Shown here: positions 34,643-44,052 of the stretch, piece by piece
Numbering within the stretch: position 1 is the stretch's first letter
How the letters are laid out: each line of letters begins with the position of its first letter
Source: JANQJA01 sp047947185
GTDB lineage: Bacteria > Pseudomonadota > Gammaproteobacteria > Pseudomonadales > Azotimanducaceae
Reading direction: 5' to 3'
DNA length: 64,000 bases
Assembly (NCBI GenBank): GCA_047947185.1
Contig: CP170502.1
Location: 496,001-560,000, forward strand
Notes under the pieces: model-generated
What the model was told of the DNA's origin: nothing
Seen by the model: the letters and a program-made list of their open reading frames with translations, nothing else
Database searches by the model: none
Translations under genes and position numbers: made by a program

Positions 34643-36030
34643 CCCAGGCGCTGGCCAACCTGCCTGCTGTTGATGCGTTGCTTTGCAGCGATGAAGGTGG
34701 TTTGCTGATCGCCCGCTACGGTCGCGCGCCAGTCACCCGCACTCTGCAGGCCCTACTGGCCGAGGTGCGCCGACAGGTAATGCAGGACGCTGCGGCCGTG
34801 CCTGGCGCCACCGATTTGCTGTCCGAAGCCGCGGTTATGCTGGCTGAAGCCGACCAGCCATCACTGCGCGAAGTCCTGAACATGACCGGCACCGTCATCC
34901 ACACCAACCTGGGCCGCGCGGTGTTGCCAGAGAGCGCCATCACAAGCCTGGCCAGGGTGGCAGCAGGTGCGAGTAACCTTGAGTATGACCTGTCGCGGGG
35001 CCAACGCGGCGACAGGGACGTTCATGTCGAATCCCTGCTGCAGGAGATTACTGGCGCCGAGGCAGCAACCATCGTCAACAATAACGCTGCCGCTGTCCTG
35101 CTGACACTGAATACCCTGGCCCTGGGTCAGGGGGTCATTGTGTCCCGGGGCGAACTGGTGGAGATTGGCGGCTCTTTCCGCATGCCGGAAATCATGCAGC
35201 GAGCAGGCTGCCGACTGGTTGAAGTAGGCGCAACCAACCGTACTCATGCCCGTGACTATGAGCAAGCGATCGATCCCACCACAGCACTGGTCATGAAAGT
35301 CCATACCAGCAACTACCGGATCACCGGTTTCACTGCTATGGTGGAAGAAACAGAACTGGCCCGAATCGCCCGTTCGCATCAGGTCCCGTTTGTGAACGAT
35401 CTGGGCAGCGGGACCCTGACAGACCTGCGGCGTTTTGGCCTGCCCCATGAACCCACTGTTCAGGAAGCGCTTGCCCAGGGTGCCGACCTTGTCCTGTTCA
35501 GCGGCGACAAGCTGCTGGGTGGCCCCCAGGCAGGATTGATTGTGGGTCGGCGTGAGCTTGTTGACCTGATCAAGTCAAACCCGATGAAACGGGCCATGCG
35601 CGTCGACAAACTCACCCTGGCGGCCATGTTTGAAGTGCTGAAACTCTATCGCGATCCGGAATCCCTGACCGAACACCTGCCAACCCTGAAAATGCTGGCG
35701 CGACCGCCTGCAGAAATAAAGGCGGTGGCGCAGGCGCTGTTACTGCCGCTTGGTGCCCACCTGCAGGGCAAGGCCACGGCTGCGCTGATCCCGGTGGACA
35801 GTCAGATCGGCAGTGGCGCCCTGCCGACAACCACCCTGCCCGGTTTTGGGGTTGCACTCACACCTATGGGCCGCGGCGACAGGCCCCTGCAGGCGCTGGT
35901 CAGGGCATTTCGTGCCTTACCCATGCCGGTACTGGGCCGTGTCCACGACGGCAGCCTGATCCTTGACTGCCGCACACTCTCCGATGCGGGGGTATTCCTG
36001 GACCAGTTGACGAACCTTAAGCTGTCATGA
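34639..36030 (+). CDS. selA: L-seryl-tRNA(Sec) selenium transferase SelA
   Basis: Converts seryl-tRNA(Sec) to selenocysteyl-tRNA(Sec) with selenophosphate. The 463-aa PLP enzyme matches E. coli SelA along its length: NMTGTVIHTNLGRA, IVNNNAAAVLLTLNTL, GELVEIGGSFRMP, VKVHTSNY-type segment and the Schiff-base Lys291 in FSGDKLLGGPQAG. Start is TTG overlapping the previous stop (ATTGA); no better start lies nearby. It overlaps selB by ATGA. Together with the UGSC gene this shows an active Sec system. Confidence 0.97.
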   Translation: MTQALANLPAVDALLCSDEGGLLIARYGRAPVTRTLQALLAEVRRQVMQDAAAVPGATDLLSEAAVMLAEADQPSLREVLNMTGTVIHTNLGRAVLPESAITSLARVAAGASNLEYDLSRGQRGDRDVHVESLLQEITGAEAATIVNNNAAAVLLTLNTLALGQGVIVSRGELVEIGGSFRMPEIMQRAGCRLVEVGATNRTHARDYEQAIDPTTALVMKVHTSNYRITGFTAMVEETELARIARSHQVPFVNDLGSGTLTDLRRFGLPHEPTVQEALAQGADLVLFSGDKLLGGPQAGLIVGRRELVDLIKSNPMKRAMRVDKLTLAAMFEVLKLYRDPESLTEHLPTLKMLARPPAEIKAVAQALLLPLGAHLQGKATAALIPVDSQIGSGALPTTTLPGFGVALTPMGRGDRPLQALVRAFRALPMPVLGRVHDGSLILDCRTLSDAGVFLDQLTNLKLS

Positions 36031-37922
36031 TTGTCGCAACCGCTGGTCACGTTGATCATGGCAAGACGCGCCTGGTGCACGCGCTCACCGGCATCGAGAC
36101 AGACCGGCTACTCGAGGAACAGGCGCGTGGCCTCACGATCGACCTCGGATTCGCCTACACCAACCTGGGCGGCACTCGCGTCGGCTTTGTCGACGTACCC
36201 GGCCATATCAGGTTTATCAACAACATGCTGGCCGGTGTGGCAGCCGTTGATTTTGCCCTCATTGTCATCGCTGCAGATGACGGCCCCATGCCGCAGACGA
36301 TTGAACACCTGGCAATCCTGAACATCCTGGGAGTGACCCGCGGTGTCATTGCACTCACCAAGGTTGACCGGGTTGACCCGACACGCCTGGCCGCTGTCCA
36401 GCGTGAAATCAGCGAACTGGTCAGCGGTTCACCGTTTGCGAACCTGACAGTAATCCCCGTCTCAAGCGAAACCGGTGAAGGGATAGGGGCACTCGCCAAC
36501 CTGCTGTCAGAAGCGGGAGAGCAACAGTCACGGGCCGAGGACCACGCGGGCTTTCGCCTGGCGATTGACCGCTGTTTTAGCATGAAAGGTGCGGGACTTG
36601 TTGTTACGGGTTCCGTATTCAGCGGTGCCGTGGCCGAGGGAGACGAGGTTTTTGTACTGCCCTCGGGTTCGCCCGCCCGGGTACGTGGCATCAGGCGGCA
36701 GAACGAACCAGCAGGCAGCGGCCAGGCCGGCGACCGGCTGGCCCTCAATCTTGCGGGTGCGGCAATTACCAGGGCCGGTATCCATCGTGGTGACTGGCTG
36801 GCATCCCGGTCGTTCGCGCCGAGCAGTCGCGCTGACATGATGCTGACCGTCCTGCCCAGCGAAACGGGCCCCCTGCGGCACTGGACCCCGGTTCACCTGC
36901 ACGCTGCTGCCAGCCACGTCACGGGGCGCGTCGCGATGCTGGATCAGCCCCGGATTGAACCCGGGGAGACTGGCCTGGTCCAGTTGGTCCTGGCACAACC
37001 GGTCAACCTCTGGGCCGGGGATCGTATTGTGGTGCGGGACCAGGCGGCATCACGCACCATCGCCGGGGGTTCGGTGGTGGACCCCAGGTCCCCCAAACGC
37101 GGGCGAGCCAGGCCTGAACGTATTGCGGTGCTCCACGCCCTGCTTGAAACGGCCCCCCAACAGCGACTCGCCCGGCTGCTGGCAACGTCCGGTACAACAG
37201 TGGACCTCACCGACTACGCTGACGCATTCAACATGACCCTGACTGATGCCCGCGCCCAACTTGCTGCTGCCGGTGGTACCCTGCTCGGTGAAAAATGGGG
37301 GATCGCAGGGGACGCGCTCGACCGGATAGCGGCAACACTCACTACCGGGGTCATACAGTGGCACCGGGAACATCCCGATTCGACGGGTGTGACCGCGGCC
37401 CAACTCCGGCGTACCCTGCCTACCCTGCCCGATATTAATATCGTGCCGCTTGTACTTGAGCGCCTGGTCGCAGCAGGTCAACTGGCGAAAGCCGGTGGTG
37501 GCTATGCGATACCGGGTCAGAAGGCAGTCCTGGGCGCCCCGGAGGCCAGGCTATTGGAACGCGTTCACCCTATACTGATGCGCACAGGTGTCCAGCCGCC
37601 CGTGCTGCACGATCTCGCCCGGGAACTGGGTATGCCCGTGGGTGCCGTGGAAAAGCTGCTGTCGAACTGCGCACGGCTGGGATTTCTTGTCAGGCCCGTG
37701 GCAAACCGGTTTTTCCTGCCCGAGTCGTTTGAGCACCTTCGAGACCTTGCCGCAAAGCTGGCCGGCGAATCTGCCACTGGCACTTTTACCGTCAAGGAGT
37801 TCAGGGACGCCGCTAACATCGGCCGTAATCTCAGCATCGAAATTCTTGAATACCTTGACCGTACCGGGTTTACCGTCCGCCTGGGTGACACCCGCAAGCT
37901 TCAGCTCAAACGAGGCCAGTAG
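36027..37922 (+). CDS. selB: Selenocysteine-specific elongation factor SelB
   Basis: Delivers Sec-tRNA to UGA codons by binding the SECIS hairpin. The 631-aa protein opens with the EF-Tu-like GTPase (GHVDHGKT at 7-14, DVPGH, TKVD), then domains II and III, then four C-terminal winged-helix domains (from about residue 370, ending VKEFRDAANIGRNLSIEILEYLDRTGF) that read the SECIS. Length is close to the E. coli protein (614 aa). Its immediate neighbours are selA upstream and an SDR starting at the next base. Confidence 0.97.
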   Translation: MIVATAGHVDHGKTRLVHALTGIETDRLLEEQARGLTIDLGFAYTNLGGTRVGFVDVPGHIRFINNMLAGVAAVDFALIVIAADDGPMPQTIEHLAILNILGVTRGVIALTKVDRVDPTRLAAVQREISELVSGSPFANLTVIPVSSETGEGIGALANLLSEAGEQQSRAEDHAGFRLAIDRCFSMKGAGLVVTGSVFSGAVAEGDEVFVLPSGSPARVRGIRRQNEPAGSGQAGDRLALNLAGAAITRAGIHRGDWLASRSFAPSSRADMMLTVLPSETGPLRHWTPVHLHAAASHVTGRVAMLDQPRIEPGETGLVQLVLAQPVNLWAGDRIVVRDQAASRTIAGGSVVDPRSPKRGRARPERIAVLHALLETAPQQRLARLLATSGTTVDLTDYADAFNMTLTDARAQLAAAGGTLLGEKWGIAGDALDRIAATLTTGVIQWHREHPDSTGVTAAQLRRTLPTLPDINIVPLVLERLVAAGQLAKAGGGYAIPGQKAVLGAPEARLLERVHPILMRTGVQPPVLHDLARELGMPVGAVEKLLSNCARLGFLVRPVANRFFLPESFEHLRDLAAKLAGESATGTFTVKEFRDAANIGRNLSIEILEYLDRTGFTVRLGDTRKLQLKRGQ

Positions 37923-38744
37923 ATGAAAAACTTCCATAATCGTGTTGCCGCCATCACCGGCGCGGGTTCCGGCATGGGGCGGGCCCTTGCCGAGGCGCTG
38001 GCGGGCTACGGCTGCCACCTGGCGATCTCGGACGTGAATGAGGAATCCCTGGTGGAAACCGCCGCAAGGCTGGCGCAGTCCGGCATCAGGGTGTCCACCC
38101 ACCTGGTCAACGTCGCCAGCCGGGCAGAAGTTGAGCGTTATGCCGCAAACGTGGTCGAGACCCATGGCAGGGTCCACATGATTTTCAACAACGCCGGGGT
38201 TTCGGTCACAGATACGGTCGAACACATGAGCTACCAGGACCTCGAGTGGCTCATGGACATCAATTTCTGGGGGGTGGTGCATGGTACCAGGGCGTTCCTG
38301 CCCTACCTGCAGCAGGTAGACGAGGCCCACATTATCAATACCTCCAGCATTTTTGGCACCATTGCGGTACCGACCCAGGCTGCTTACAACGCCTCGAAGT
38401 TTGCCGTCAGGGGGTTCACCTATGCCCTGCGGATGGAACTGATGACATCACATATAGGCGTCAGCTGTGTCCAACCCGGTGGGGTCAAGACCAATATCGT
38501 CAGGAACTCCCGCTATGTGCCGGCCGACAACGCTGCTCCCACACATGAAGAGTTTATTGCGCAGTTTGAACAGCTGGCACAATTGACGCCACCCCAGGCC
38601 GCCGCGCGAATACTGCGGGGCGTGCGCCGGAACAAGCCCCGAATACTCGTGGGGCGTGATGCCGTGCTGATCTCCTGGCTGGAACGCCTGGCACCCGTGG
38701 GCTACCTCCGCCTGATGGGCCGTGCCTTCAATAACGACGGCTAG
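37923..38744 (+). CDS. Classical short-chain dehydrogenase
   Basis: A 273-aa SDR with cofactor motif TGAGSGMG, NNAG, catalytic Ser in NTSSIFG and YNASK, and an acidic DVNEES after beta-2, which suggests NAD preference. The C-terminal 50 residues (GRDAVLISWLERLAPVGYLRLM) look amphipathic and may touch the membrane. Substrate unknown. The ATG follows the selB TAG with no gap, so it is translated with the sel genes, but a role in selenium metabolism is not indicated. Confidence 0.85.
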   Translation: MKNFHNRVAAITGAGSGMGRALAEALAGYGCHLAISDVNEESLVETAARLAQSGIRVSTHLVNVASRAEVERYAANVVETHGRVHMIFNNAGVSVTDTVEHMSYQDLEWLMDINFWGVVHGTRAFLPYLQQVDEAHIINTSSIFGTIAVPTQAAYNASKFAVRGFTYALRMELMTSHIGVSCVQPGGVKTNIVRNSRYVPADNAAPTHEEFIAQFEQLAQLTPPQAAARILRGVRRNKPRILVGRDAVLISWLERLAPVGYLRLMGRAFNNDG

Positions 38745-38776
38745 CATGATCCTGCTGCGACAGCTAAACTTGCGCC

Positions 38777-39904
38777 ATGAGAAAGCCCCTGTACCAACTG
38801 CTGCTGACGTGGCTCATCACCGCGATATCTCCGACTGCACTCGCTGTGGTGAGCGAAGAACTGTTGCGCGAGAATTTTCGCGCCTCCATCTGCAACATCC
38901 AGTCCATGTCGGTGAACTTCAAGATTGACGAGGCGTTTGGCGAACCCTTGATCACCTCCAAGATGCGCTGGGCGGCCGGACCCAACACCACCCCGGACTG
39001 CCTGTCGAATCTGACCTACATCTGGGTCAGGGTACGCACACCTTTCGACACCATACGCTACATCAAGCTGAGCCCGGAAGTTCAGAATGCCGGCGCTGAT
39101 TTTGGCCCAACGGCCACCGAATCACCCAACTGGGGCATCCTGTTCTGCGAGGCGCCCGATGACAGCGCGTCCTGTGAACCTGCCAGCGCCGCCAAGTCAC
39201 TTTTTGCTGACAGGCTGACCGTCGACGGCTTCGAAGTCGTCACCGAAGCGCGTACTCTCACCGCGTCCCAGTCCCGTGCAAGCGACCGCGCAGGAGAGCG
39301 CAAGCTGTCAAATGACGATTTTTCCCTCGATTCACTGCTGGCAGACGCCGTTGATGATGCGCTGGGTCCCGGTTCAAAGGCCGCGCCGCCAGCACCGCAG
39401 GAACCCGTGTTGACCGCGGCGGAACAGGCGGAGCTCCTGGAGAACCAGCGCGAGGAACTGGCCCGGACCGCGGTGAACAATGTTGTCACGCTGATCGCGT
39501 CCTCACTGGCACAGTACACCACACCCGCCCACGGGTGCGAATCAGACCGCGTAGTCGCCAACTGGGTGCAGGCAAGAGGCACCTGCCAGTTGAACTTCCG
39601 CAGCGAGGCCAACCACGAATTCACCTGCAGTGAAGGCGGCGAATCTTCCCAGATCAGGGCAACTCGACGGGCCAATATCGATCTAACCCGCGACGTGTCC
39701 CGGGTTGCCCCTATCCGTGTTTCAAAAGACGGTTGGGCCTCGGTGGTGCTTGAACTCCGCGATGAACTGCGGGCAACCACCGAAGGCAACTACAAGACCA
39801 ATCGATGGCAATTTACCGCCAGGACTGATCAACTGGAGGATCTCAAACAACTGGCCAGCAGCATCCTGACCCTCAAGGAATACTGCGAAGCCAGCAAGAG
39901 CTGA
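38777..39904 (+). CDS. Secreted protein of unknown function
   Basis: A 375-aa protein I do not recognise. A signal peptide ending ISPTALA (about residue 23) predicts export. The mature part has two regions with paired cysteines (about 100-155: CLSN, FCEAPDDSASCEP; and 265-300: HGCESD, GTCQLNF, FTCSEGG) joined by an acidic linker and a short coiled coil (AEQAELLENQREELA). The second half has alternating beta-like strands and the C-terminus KEYCEASKS. It may open the envelope cluster that follows; it is 89 bp from the next gene. Confidence 0.7.
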   Translation: MRKPLYQLLLTWLITAISPTALAVVSEELLRENFRASICNIQSMSVNFKIDEAFGEPLITSKMRWAAGPNTTPDCLSNLTYIWVRVRTPFDTIRYIKLSPEVQNAGADFGPTATESPNWGILFCEAPDDSASCEPASAAKSLFADRLTVDGFEVVTEARTLTASQSRASDRAGERKLSNDDFSLDSLLADAVDDALGPGSKAAPPAPQEPVLTAAEQAELLENQREELARTAVNNVVTLIASSLAQYTTPAHGCESDRVVANWVQARGTCQLNFRSEANHEFTCSEGGESSQIRATRRANIDLTRDVSRVAPIRVSKDGWASVVLELRDELRATTEGNYKTNRWQFTARTDQLEDLKQLASSILTLKEYCEASKS

Positions 39905-39993
39905 TCACCGGGCACCAGTGTCCGGGCCTGCCGAATCTGACATTCGAGCGGAATTACACTAGAATTCCATCTTCAATTACGAGGGACAACACA

Positions 39994-41343
39994 TTGCGAA
40001 ACCGCGCTCGTCATTATTTGCTTGCAACCTTAGCAGTTGCAGTCATGGCACCCGGTCTGGCACTTGCCCAGTCCACAGCACTCTCTGCAAATTTGCCACT
40101 TGAAGTCCAGATAGACCTGTTACGCGAACAGCTGGCACAACACCTGCGGAATGACAACAACCAGGGTATTGTTGATCTGATACCCCAGTTCAGGGCGCTG
40201 GATCTCGAGATTCCCGACAATCTCTTTTTCCTGGAAGGCCGGGCGCTCTATCGGCTCGGCCGAGCGCTCGAGGCCCGGGACCGGTTGATCATCTACCTGC
40301 AGAATACGGGTCGTGAAGGCACCTACTACCAGGAAGCAACGGAGTTGCTGCTTGCCGTGAAGGAACAAGCGGGTATCGAGGAGCAGCAGCGGCGTGAAGC
40401 CGAACGGCAACGTCAGCTTGAACTGGCCCAGCGCGCAGAGAAGGCGCGCATGCTACGGATCCGCGAGGCCCAGCGCCACCTCCAGCAACTTGGTTTTCGA
40501 CAGGCTGAAGAAACAGGCGTTTTGACAAAACCCACGCGCGAAGCACTGGCGGTATACCAGATCCGTCGGGACCTCAAGGTGAATGGCGAAGTCACTGACG
40601 AAACCATCGAGTCCCTGAAACGGGATGTACCCGAATCTCATAACTGCGACGGATTGGCCAACTATCCCCGTAAACCGGAAGAGTTTGGCATCCCCATCGC
40701 ACGAATCGCGGCACAGGCCGCAATTCCCACCTGTAATGACGCCCTGCGGGAGCATCCCGACGTGGTCAGGTTCCAGGTACAGTATGCCCGTGCACTGCTG
40801 GCGGCAGGCAGGAACGAGGACGCCATGAACGCCATTGAAGAAGCTGCCCGCAAGGGTTATCCGGAAGCTGAAACCCTGATTGCCTGGATGCACGAGCAGG
40901 GCCGACTGTCCGCCAACGGCAAACCAGATTACAGCAATGCCCTGCGCTGGTACCTCCTCGCCGCCGAAAAAGACTATCCCGAGGCCATTCTCAGCATCGG
41001 GCGCCTCCATGCCTTGGGAGAAGCCGGTTTTCGCCGCGACGTTGAACAGGCTGCGGAATGGTACTCACGGGCTGCAAACCAGGGATATCCCCCGGCCCAG
41101 GTTGCACTCGCAGATGCCTATATCGACGGCGCCGGGGTGAGCCGCAATTACGACGCCGCCATGCAATGGCTGAAACGTGCCGCTGACGTCAATTATAGCG
41201 AAGCACAGTTCATGCTGGGTGATATGTATGAGCGAGGTCGGGGCGTTAAACGTGACAAGTCAAGCGCTATTGCCTGGTATCGTCGTGCAGGTAACCAGGG
41301 TCACGCGGAAGCTGCGGAAAAACTTTCTCGCCTGGGCGGCTAG
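39994..41343 (+). CDS. Periplasmic Sel1-repeat protein with peptidoglycan-binding domain
   Basis: A 449-aa exported protein. A signal peptide ends LALAQ (about 26). A TPR-like helical part (30-120) is followed by a Glu/Arg/Gln coiled coil (125-150: EEQQRREAERQRQ) and a PG_binding_1-like module (155-205: LQQLGFRQAEETGVLTKPTREAL). Four or five Sel1 repeats make up the C-terminus (260-445: AAEWYSRAANQGYPPAQVAL, DMYERGRGVKRDKSSAIAWY). Sel1 arrays are protein-binding scaffolds. TTG start with GAGGGA upstream. It is convergent with the caspase gene, which also ends in Sel1 repeats, 1 bp apart. Confidence 0.85.
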   Translation: MRNRARHYLLATLAVAVMAPGLALAQSTALSANLPLEVQIDLLREQLAQHLRNDNNQGIVDLIPQFRALDLEIPDNLFFLEGRALYRLGRALEARDRLIIYLQNTGREGTYYQEATELLLAVKEQAGIEEQQRREAERQRQLELAQRAEKARMLRIREAQRHLQQLGFRQAEETGVLTKPTREALAVYQIRRDLKVNGEVTDETIESLKRDVPESHNCDGLANYPRKPEEFGIPIARIAAQAAIPTCNDALREHPDVVRFQVQYARALLAAGRNEDAMNAIEEAARKGYPEAETLIAWMHEQGRLSANGKPDYSNALRWYLLAAEKDYPEAILSIGRLHALGEAGFRRDVEQAAEWYSRAANQGYPPAQVALADAYIDGAGVSRNYDAAMQWLKRAADVNYSEAQFMLGDMYERGRGVKRDKSSAIAWYRRAGNQGHAEAAEKLSRLGG

Positions 41344-41344
41344 G

Positions 41345-43951
41345 TCAACCGCCCGGAATCAACTGGTTCAAATTGTTCTGTGCCGCTTCACTTCCCTGTG
41401 ACGCGGCCTTTTCATACCAGAATATGGCCTTGTCCAGGTCCTGTGCCACCCCGATACCCAACTGGTAAAAGCGTCCCAGGTTATTCTGCGCTGCAATCCT
41501 GCCCTGTTGCGCCGCCTTTTCGTACCAGCGCGCGGCCTCGGCCACGTCCTTCACAACACCAATACCATTCTCGTACATGTAGGCAAGCGTTTGCTGGGCA
41601 TCAGCATCACCCTCGTTTGCTGCCTTGCGATACCAGACCGCCGCCTCTGTTGAATCCTGCGCCACACCGTCACCTGATTCGTACATCAGGGCAAGTCGAA
41701 TCATCGCTGGTACTTCACCGGCATCAGCGGCCCGACGATACCATTTGGCCGCCTCAAGCTTGTCGACCGCCACCTGCTCCCCGGTTTCATACATATAGCC
41801 CAGGGACAATTGGGCCTTGGCGTTGCCATCCTCCGCAGCCATCAGGTAGCGGCGCAGGTAAGCGCTGATCTGGGGTTCTGCTGACTGTTCGGAGTTGGTC
41901 AGGAGTGCCAGTTGTTCGGTTGCCTTCACCCGCGCCGCGGCTTCCGCGGCAGCAATTTCTGCGGCCGCCTTCTCCTCCTCTGCTTTCTCGCGGGCCGCCC
42001 TTTCGTGGGCCGCCCTTTCGCGGGCCGCCCTTTCGCGGGCCGCCTCTTCTGCGGCAGCCTGGCTGCCAGCTTCGCCGACAGTCACGGTTCCGCTCCCAGA
42101 CGCGGGCGCCGGGATCAATGTTTCAGACGGGGCCACCGCAACGTCCTGCCGGGTAATGGCGTCAACCAGCGATGCTTCCAGTGCCCGATCACTGTCCGTT
42201 GACGCCGTTGCAGCGCGCTGCAGAGAGGGCTGACTCTGGATAAGCTGCCCCGCCAGCCGCATGGACGCCTCATCATCCTGGGCATTCACCGCCGCCACGA
42301 GTTGTTCAGCAAGGGCCTGGGTAGACTGGCCCTGCATGGCAATAGGCGGTTGGGTGACCACCGTATCATCTTCCGTCGTGATAGCGCTGTCCGGGGTTGC
42401 CGTGCTGGCGGGTACCGCCTTTGGGGAAGCCACGTCAACGGGGGCTACTTCCTGCAGCAGATCTTCGACCAGGAAAGAGAGTTGCTGGGATGCAGTTTTG
42501 GGCAGCGCATCTGCTGCCGCCTGCCCGGCGGCTGATTCTTCGGCGGCAACACGTGCCTGTTCGGCGGCCTGGCGGGCGGCGATGACATCCGGCATTGGTA
42601 ATGGTTCGACAGCGACGACTTCCACCTCTGATCCAACTGAGGTCAGCAACTGACCCCAGACAAATCCCAGTTCCACCCCGTCCCGGGCAACCTTGTACCA
42701 GGTGCCGCCGTCCGTCTGGGTTTCACCCACGGCCCAGACAAATGCGCCGGGCTCAAGCTGGCCTACCCGCGATGCCGAAGGAAATGGGGTCTCGCGCACA
42801 TTGGCGGTGGCGTTGGCCTGCATGTCCTGGTCAATAAACCTGACCTTAAACGTCTCTTTGGCCCGGGCGCGCTGGCGCGCCTGTTCCAGGCGTTTCTGCA
42901 GGTCAGCTTTGCGCGCCATGGCCAGTTGGGAAAAATTGCCCTGGGGATACTGGGACAGGTAAGCGTCAAACTCACCCACGTTATCGCTGTCCTTGATTGA
43001 GTTCCAGAACGCAATCTCGGCGCTCTGTTGTGGTTGTGCCGGACCACTTTCCGGCATTTGGGCGACGGTGCCTGGCAATTCGAAAACAAAGTCGCCACGG
43101 TCAAAATTCTTGTCGCGCAACTTTCCGTACCGGGGCGTCTGCAGTTCCTCCGTAAGATTGGTGACCCGGTCATTCAGGAACATACCCAGTTCACTGGCTG
43201 TCAGGTATCCATCCATATTGGCGTCTGCCCGCTCCTCACCGTTCAGCGCGCGAATAAACAGCTCGCGGAAGGTACCATCGTCAGATACCTTCTGCTCCGC
43301 ATCCCCTGAAGTCAGGAATTGGCGCACCGGCATGGTCGTGGCGCGGGTGATTGCCGGGGGTGGAACGGCACGTTGCGAGGCAAATACGGTACCGGCAAAA
43401 CAGGAATCGAACACGGCATAGGCGTGTTTGGAATTGGCCAGGCGCATCAGCCCGCCAAAATCCCGCAACTGGAAAGAGGTGTATTTGAACTCACCGGTGG
43501 CAGCCGGCCCATTGGGCAGCGGTGCGTCAGCCGGCACCAGATATCCTTCATCATCCAGCGTCATGCCGTGACCCGCGAACCAGATAAACAGCCTGGCGTT
43601 GGGATTCTGGCCTTTGAAGGAGAAAAATCGTCGCAACACATCCTTGAGTTCGGTGGAGTTGAGATTTTTCTGCAGGTCCACAGAAAACCCCTTTTTTGCC
43701 AGTTCCTCGGCAATCAGTTCCGCATCCTTGACAGCGTTGCTCAGCTTCGGCCAGCCGTTGGTGTAGTTGTCGATACCAATCACCAGGGCATGACTCTCGG
43801 TATAGAGCTCAACCGTCTCGACAATGGGCGCATCGATCTTTTCTTCGGCACGCAGGCTGACGGTTACGCCGCGCATGGCAGCGGAGCCCGGCATGGCCAC
43901 GACAACCAGGGCCACAAGAATAACTGACATAAGGAGGCGGGTTAGATTCAT
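41345..43951 (-). CDS. Exported caspase-like (peptidase C14) protein with EF-hand loop, SH3 and Sel1 repeats
   Basis: An 868-aa protein. A signal peptide (1-25) is followed by a metacaspase-type p20 domain (50-290) with catalytic His128 in WFAGHG and Cys184 in DSCFAGT, both intact. A canonical EF-hand loop at 243-254 (DANMDGYLTASE) suggests calcium control. A coiled segment follows, then a bacterial SH3 domain (about 370-440: NVRETPFPSASRVGQL, GTWYKV), a low-complexity region, an Ala/Arg/Glu coiled coil (about 625-680) from a DNA repeat and five Sel1 repeats to the end. It should act outside the cytoplasm; its substrate is unknown. Divergent from the LPP20-like gene at 44053. Confidence 0.88.
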   Translation of the reverse strand: MNLTRLLMSVILVALVVVAMPGSAAMRGVTVSLRAEEKIDAPIVETVELYTESHALVIGIDNYTNGWPKLSNAVKDAELIAEELAKKGFSVDLQKNLNSTELKDVLRRFFSFKGQNPNARLFIWFAGHGMTLDDEGYLVPADAPLPNGPAATGEFKYTSFQLRDFGGLMRLANSKHAYAVFDSCFAGTVFASQRAVPPPAITRATTMPVRQFLTSGDAEQKVSDDGTFRELFIRALNGEERADANMDGYLTASELGMFLNDRVTNLTEELQTPRYGKLRDKNFDRGDFVFELPGTVAQMPESGPAQPQQSAEIAFWNSIKDSDNVGEFDAYLSQYPQGNFSQLAMARKADLQKRLEQARQRARAKETFKVRFIDQDMQANATANVRETPFPSASRVGQLEPGAFVWAVGETQTDGGTWYKVARDGVELGFVWGQLLTSVGSEVEVVAVEPLPMPDVIAARQAAEQARVAAEESAAGQAAADALPKTASQQLSFLVEDLLQEVAPVDVASPKAVPASTATPDSAITTEDDTVVTQPPIAMQGQSTQALAEQLVAAVNAQDDEASMRLAGQLIQSQPSLQRAATASTDSDRALEASLVDAITRQDVAVAPSETLIPAPASGSGTVTVGEAGSQAAAEEAARERAARERAAHERAAREKAEEEKAAAEIAAAEAAARVKATEQLALLTNSEQSAEPQISAYLRRYLMAAEDGNAKAQLSLGYMYETGEQVAVDKLEAAKWYRRAADAGEVPAMIRLALMYESGDGVAQDSTEAAVWYRKAANEGDADAQQTLAYMYENGIGVVKDVAEAARWYEKAAQQGRIAAQNNLGRFYQLGIGVAQDLDKAIFWYEKAASQGSEAAQNNLNQLIPGG
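41991..42050 (-). repeat. 15-bp tandem repeat, four units, inside the caspase-like gene
   Basis: Units start at 41991, 42006, 42021 and 42036; the first three differ at one position and the last is diverged at its end. They encode ERAA(R/H) pentapeptides of the coiled coil. Being a multiple of 3, copy-number slippage would change coil length without breaking the frame. Confidence 0.85.
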
Positions 43952-44052
43952 CGGTGTATCATGCTGAAATTGAAACGCTTTTTCCAGCGTCTCCGACGTT
44001 GACTTATATTGTAGAATTCATGGAGACCATGACATCAGATGCGGAATACCTT

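Noticed and set aside
32542..39993. selC (tRNA-Sec) near selA/selB
   Set aside because: No 90-100 nt tRNA-like sequence with a TTCGA-type T-loop was found in the gaps, which are all under 100 bp here; it is probably elsewhere.
42445..42636. Small open frames within the caspase-like gene's low-complexity region
   Set aside because: Shadow frames caused by GC-rich, Ala-rich coding sequence.
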